In this document: in pieces, positions 4,864 through 5,825 of the stretch
How positions within the stretch are numbered: position 1 is the first letter of the stretch
Layout of the letters: each line of letters begins with the position of its first letter
Assembly (NCBI GenBank): GCA_905235955.1
Contig: CAJONN010000137.1
Span: forward strand, 1-5,825
From: an uncultured Marinilabiliaceae bacterium
GTDB lineage: Bacteria > Bacteroidota > Bacteroidia > Bacteroidales > Marinilabiliaceae
Direction of reading: 5' to 3'
Length of the DNA stretch: 5,825 nucleotides
Notes under the pieces: model-generated
Database searches by the model: none
What the model saw: only the letters and a program-made list of their open reading frames with translations
Told to the model about the DNA's origin: nothing
Position numbers and translations under genes: made by a program

Positions 4864-5825
4864 TGCTAATTAATTTGTTACGATGCACGCGCGGCATAAG
4901 CATAAGACCTGCAAAGCCAGCTGCACCTGTTATTAATATAAATAATATTGATAATAATTTATTGATAATAGGCCACTTACGGCATCTTGTCAGCAGATAG
5001 ATGGCGGCGAGGATGGCGTTGAGGATGAGCGCGCCGAAACCGCCAAATGCCACGCGCGGAAAGGTGAAATAGGAATCGGTGTGCGACATCTCGGTGTAGA
5101 GGAAGAAAAGTCGCTCCGTCCAGAGGCTGTTGTCGTTTGGCGGACTTGGCAGAAAGTCGTGGTCGATCTGCTCCAGCGTCTCACTATCAAGCACATAAAC
5201 TTGGCGTCCTGCGGCAGTGGTTGTCGTTACAATCCAGTAGAAAAGGCTGCCGTTGATGTAAACGTTGTCTTTGCCGAGTGCCAGAGGCGCAATGTCGAAA
5301 CGGCGCAAAGCGTATGAGCCATCGCCAGCCTTGAGAAGCCATAGCGAACTATCGGCGCCCACCACGTAACCATAAAATTTCCTATTCGTCGGCAGCGACA
5401 TCGTGAAACGCGCCACATCCACAGTGTCGGCGGCGTGCGTATTGCGCACAAATGGCTTGCCGTTGACCATCTTGAGGTGGAAAAGTTCGCCGTTGGCATC
5501 GATGAAGAAATATCCCTCGTCGTAGCGTTTGCGCAGGCTCAGGTCGCCCGACATAGATTTTATCGGGAATTTTACATTGTTTTTTCTGAGTGCGTCAGAA
5601 AATTTACGGCTCTTCTCGGTGTTCACCTCGTGCGTCTGCACATTCTCAAACTCGATGCCGTCCGCTGTGAAACGAAAGACATCATCGGGCAGTTGCAGAC
5701 CATCGCGCTTGGGCATCGATTCGTAGAGCATGCCCAATTTCGCCTCAGGCTTATCTACCGACGAACTCTCGATGCGAATATTTATGGTGGCATTTAGCAC
5801 TTCGCGCTGCGAAATTTCTATGCCG
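4853..5825 (-). CDS. DUF4857-like membrane protein, 5' end outside window
   Basis: This gene is partial. The frame is open to the window edge, and the eight codons before the GTG at 5800 read GIEISQRE, so that GTG is almost certainly internal. Counting from it, 315 residues are visible. A large region (about 1-248) has blade-like beta repeats, such as YFFIDANGELFHLK, YGYVVGADSSLWLLK and YINGSLFYWIV. Two membrane helices follow (about 251-271 and 278-302), joined by a positively charged TRCRKW turn that should be cytoplasmic. This places the large region in the periplasm. I assign it to the Bacteroidales DUF4857 group from memory of such sequences. I have a loose recollection that these occur beside ABC-transporter genes, which could lie upstream outside the window. 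It overlaps the lipoprotein start by 11 bp, so the two form an operon. The function is not established. Confidence 0.7.
   Translation of the reverse strand, partial: GIEISQREVLNATINIRIESSSVDKPEAKLGMLYESMPKRDGLQLPDDVFRFTADGIEFENVQTHEVNTEKSRKFSDALRKNNVKFPIKSMSGDLSLRKRYDEGYFFIDANGELFHLKMVNGKPFVRNTHAADTVDVARFTMSLPTNRKFYGYVVGADSSLWLLKAGDGSYALRRFDIAPLALGKDNVYINGSLFYWIVTTTTAAGRQVYVLDSETLEQIDHDFLPSPPNDNSLWTERLFFLYTEMSHTDSYFTFPRVAFGGFGALILNAILAAIYLLTRCRKWPIINKLLSILFILITGAAGFAGLMLMPRVHRNKLISNEI

Noticed and set aside
5435..5797. 120-codon open frame on the plus strand at the right end
   Set aside because: It is antisense to the DUF4857-like gene, whose frame is continuous and has coherent topology. 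The plus-strand frame shows nothing recognisable.
5798..5800. GTG as the start codon of the DUF4857-like gene
   Set aside because: The frame stays open for the eight remaining upstream codons to the window edge, and the visible part lacks any N-terminal signal or anchor. The true start is most likely outside the window.

Overview
The window looks like an ordinary chromosomal segment from a Bacteroidales bacterium (Prevotella/Bacteroides/Muribaculaceae-like; genus not resolved). The grounds are the DUF4857-type membrane protein and its OB-fold lipoprotein, A-rich translation starts with weak or no Shine-Dalgarno sequence, a TAnnTTTGC-type -7 promoter box, and intergenic repeats built on a GCCCC-TTC-GGGGC palindrome. 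All five recognisable genes are on the minus strand, so transcription runs from right to left.

Right end (5825 to 4330): the 3' part of a DUF4857-like membrane protein gene enters from outside the window. It overlaps by 11 bp a small lipoprotein gene with an OB-fold-like domain and a Cys/His cluster. A strong rho-independent terminator (4274-4308) closes this unit.

Middle (4329 to 1680): a 195-bp gap holds that terminator, a solitary half-copy of the intergenic repeat and a candidate promoter. Then come a 12-helix MATE exporter and a DUF3737 right-handed beta-helix protein.

Left (1679 to 393): a MalY/PatB-type PLP-dependent C-S lyase/aminotransferase, followed by a strong terminator (393-420). 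MATE, DUF3737 and MalY are in one direction with gaps of 60 and 97 bp and only weak hairpins between them, so they may be co-transcribed. The MalY gene appears broken near its 3' end. After codon 357 the family's C-terminal motif (FMRINLACPR...) continues in another frame across a single leftover base at 608. The open frame instead runs on with an unrelated tail to 471.

Far left (1 to 392): no credible gene. This stretch is a symmetrical array of inverted repeats and hairpins. Several stems differ between copies by compensatory base changes, so the palindromes have been kept while the sequence drifted. This resembles REP/BIME-type elements and is, with the MalY lesion, the most notable thing in the window. 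I did not find a convincing new defence or biosynthetic system.
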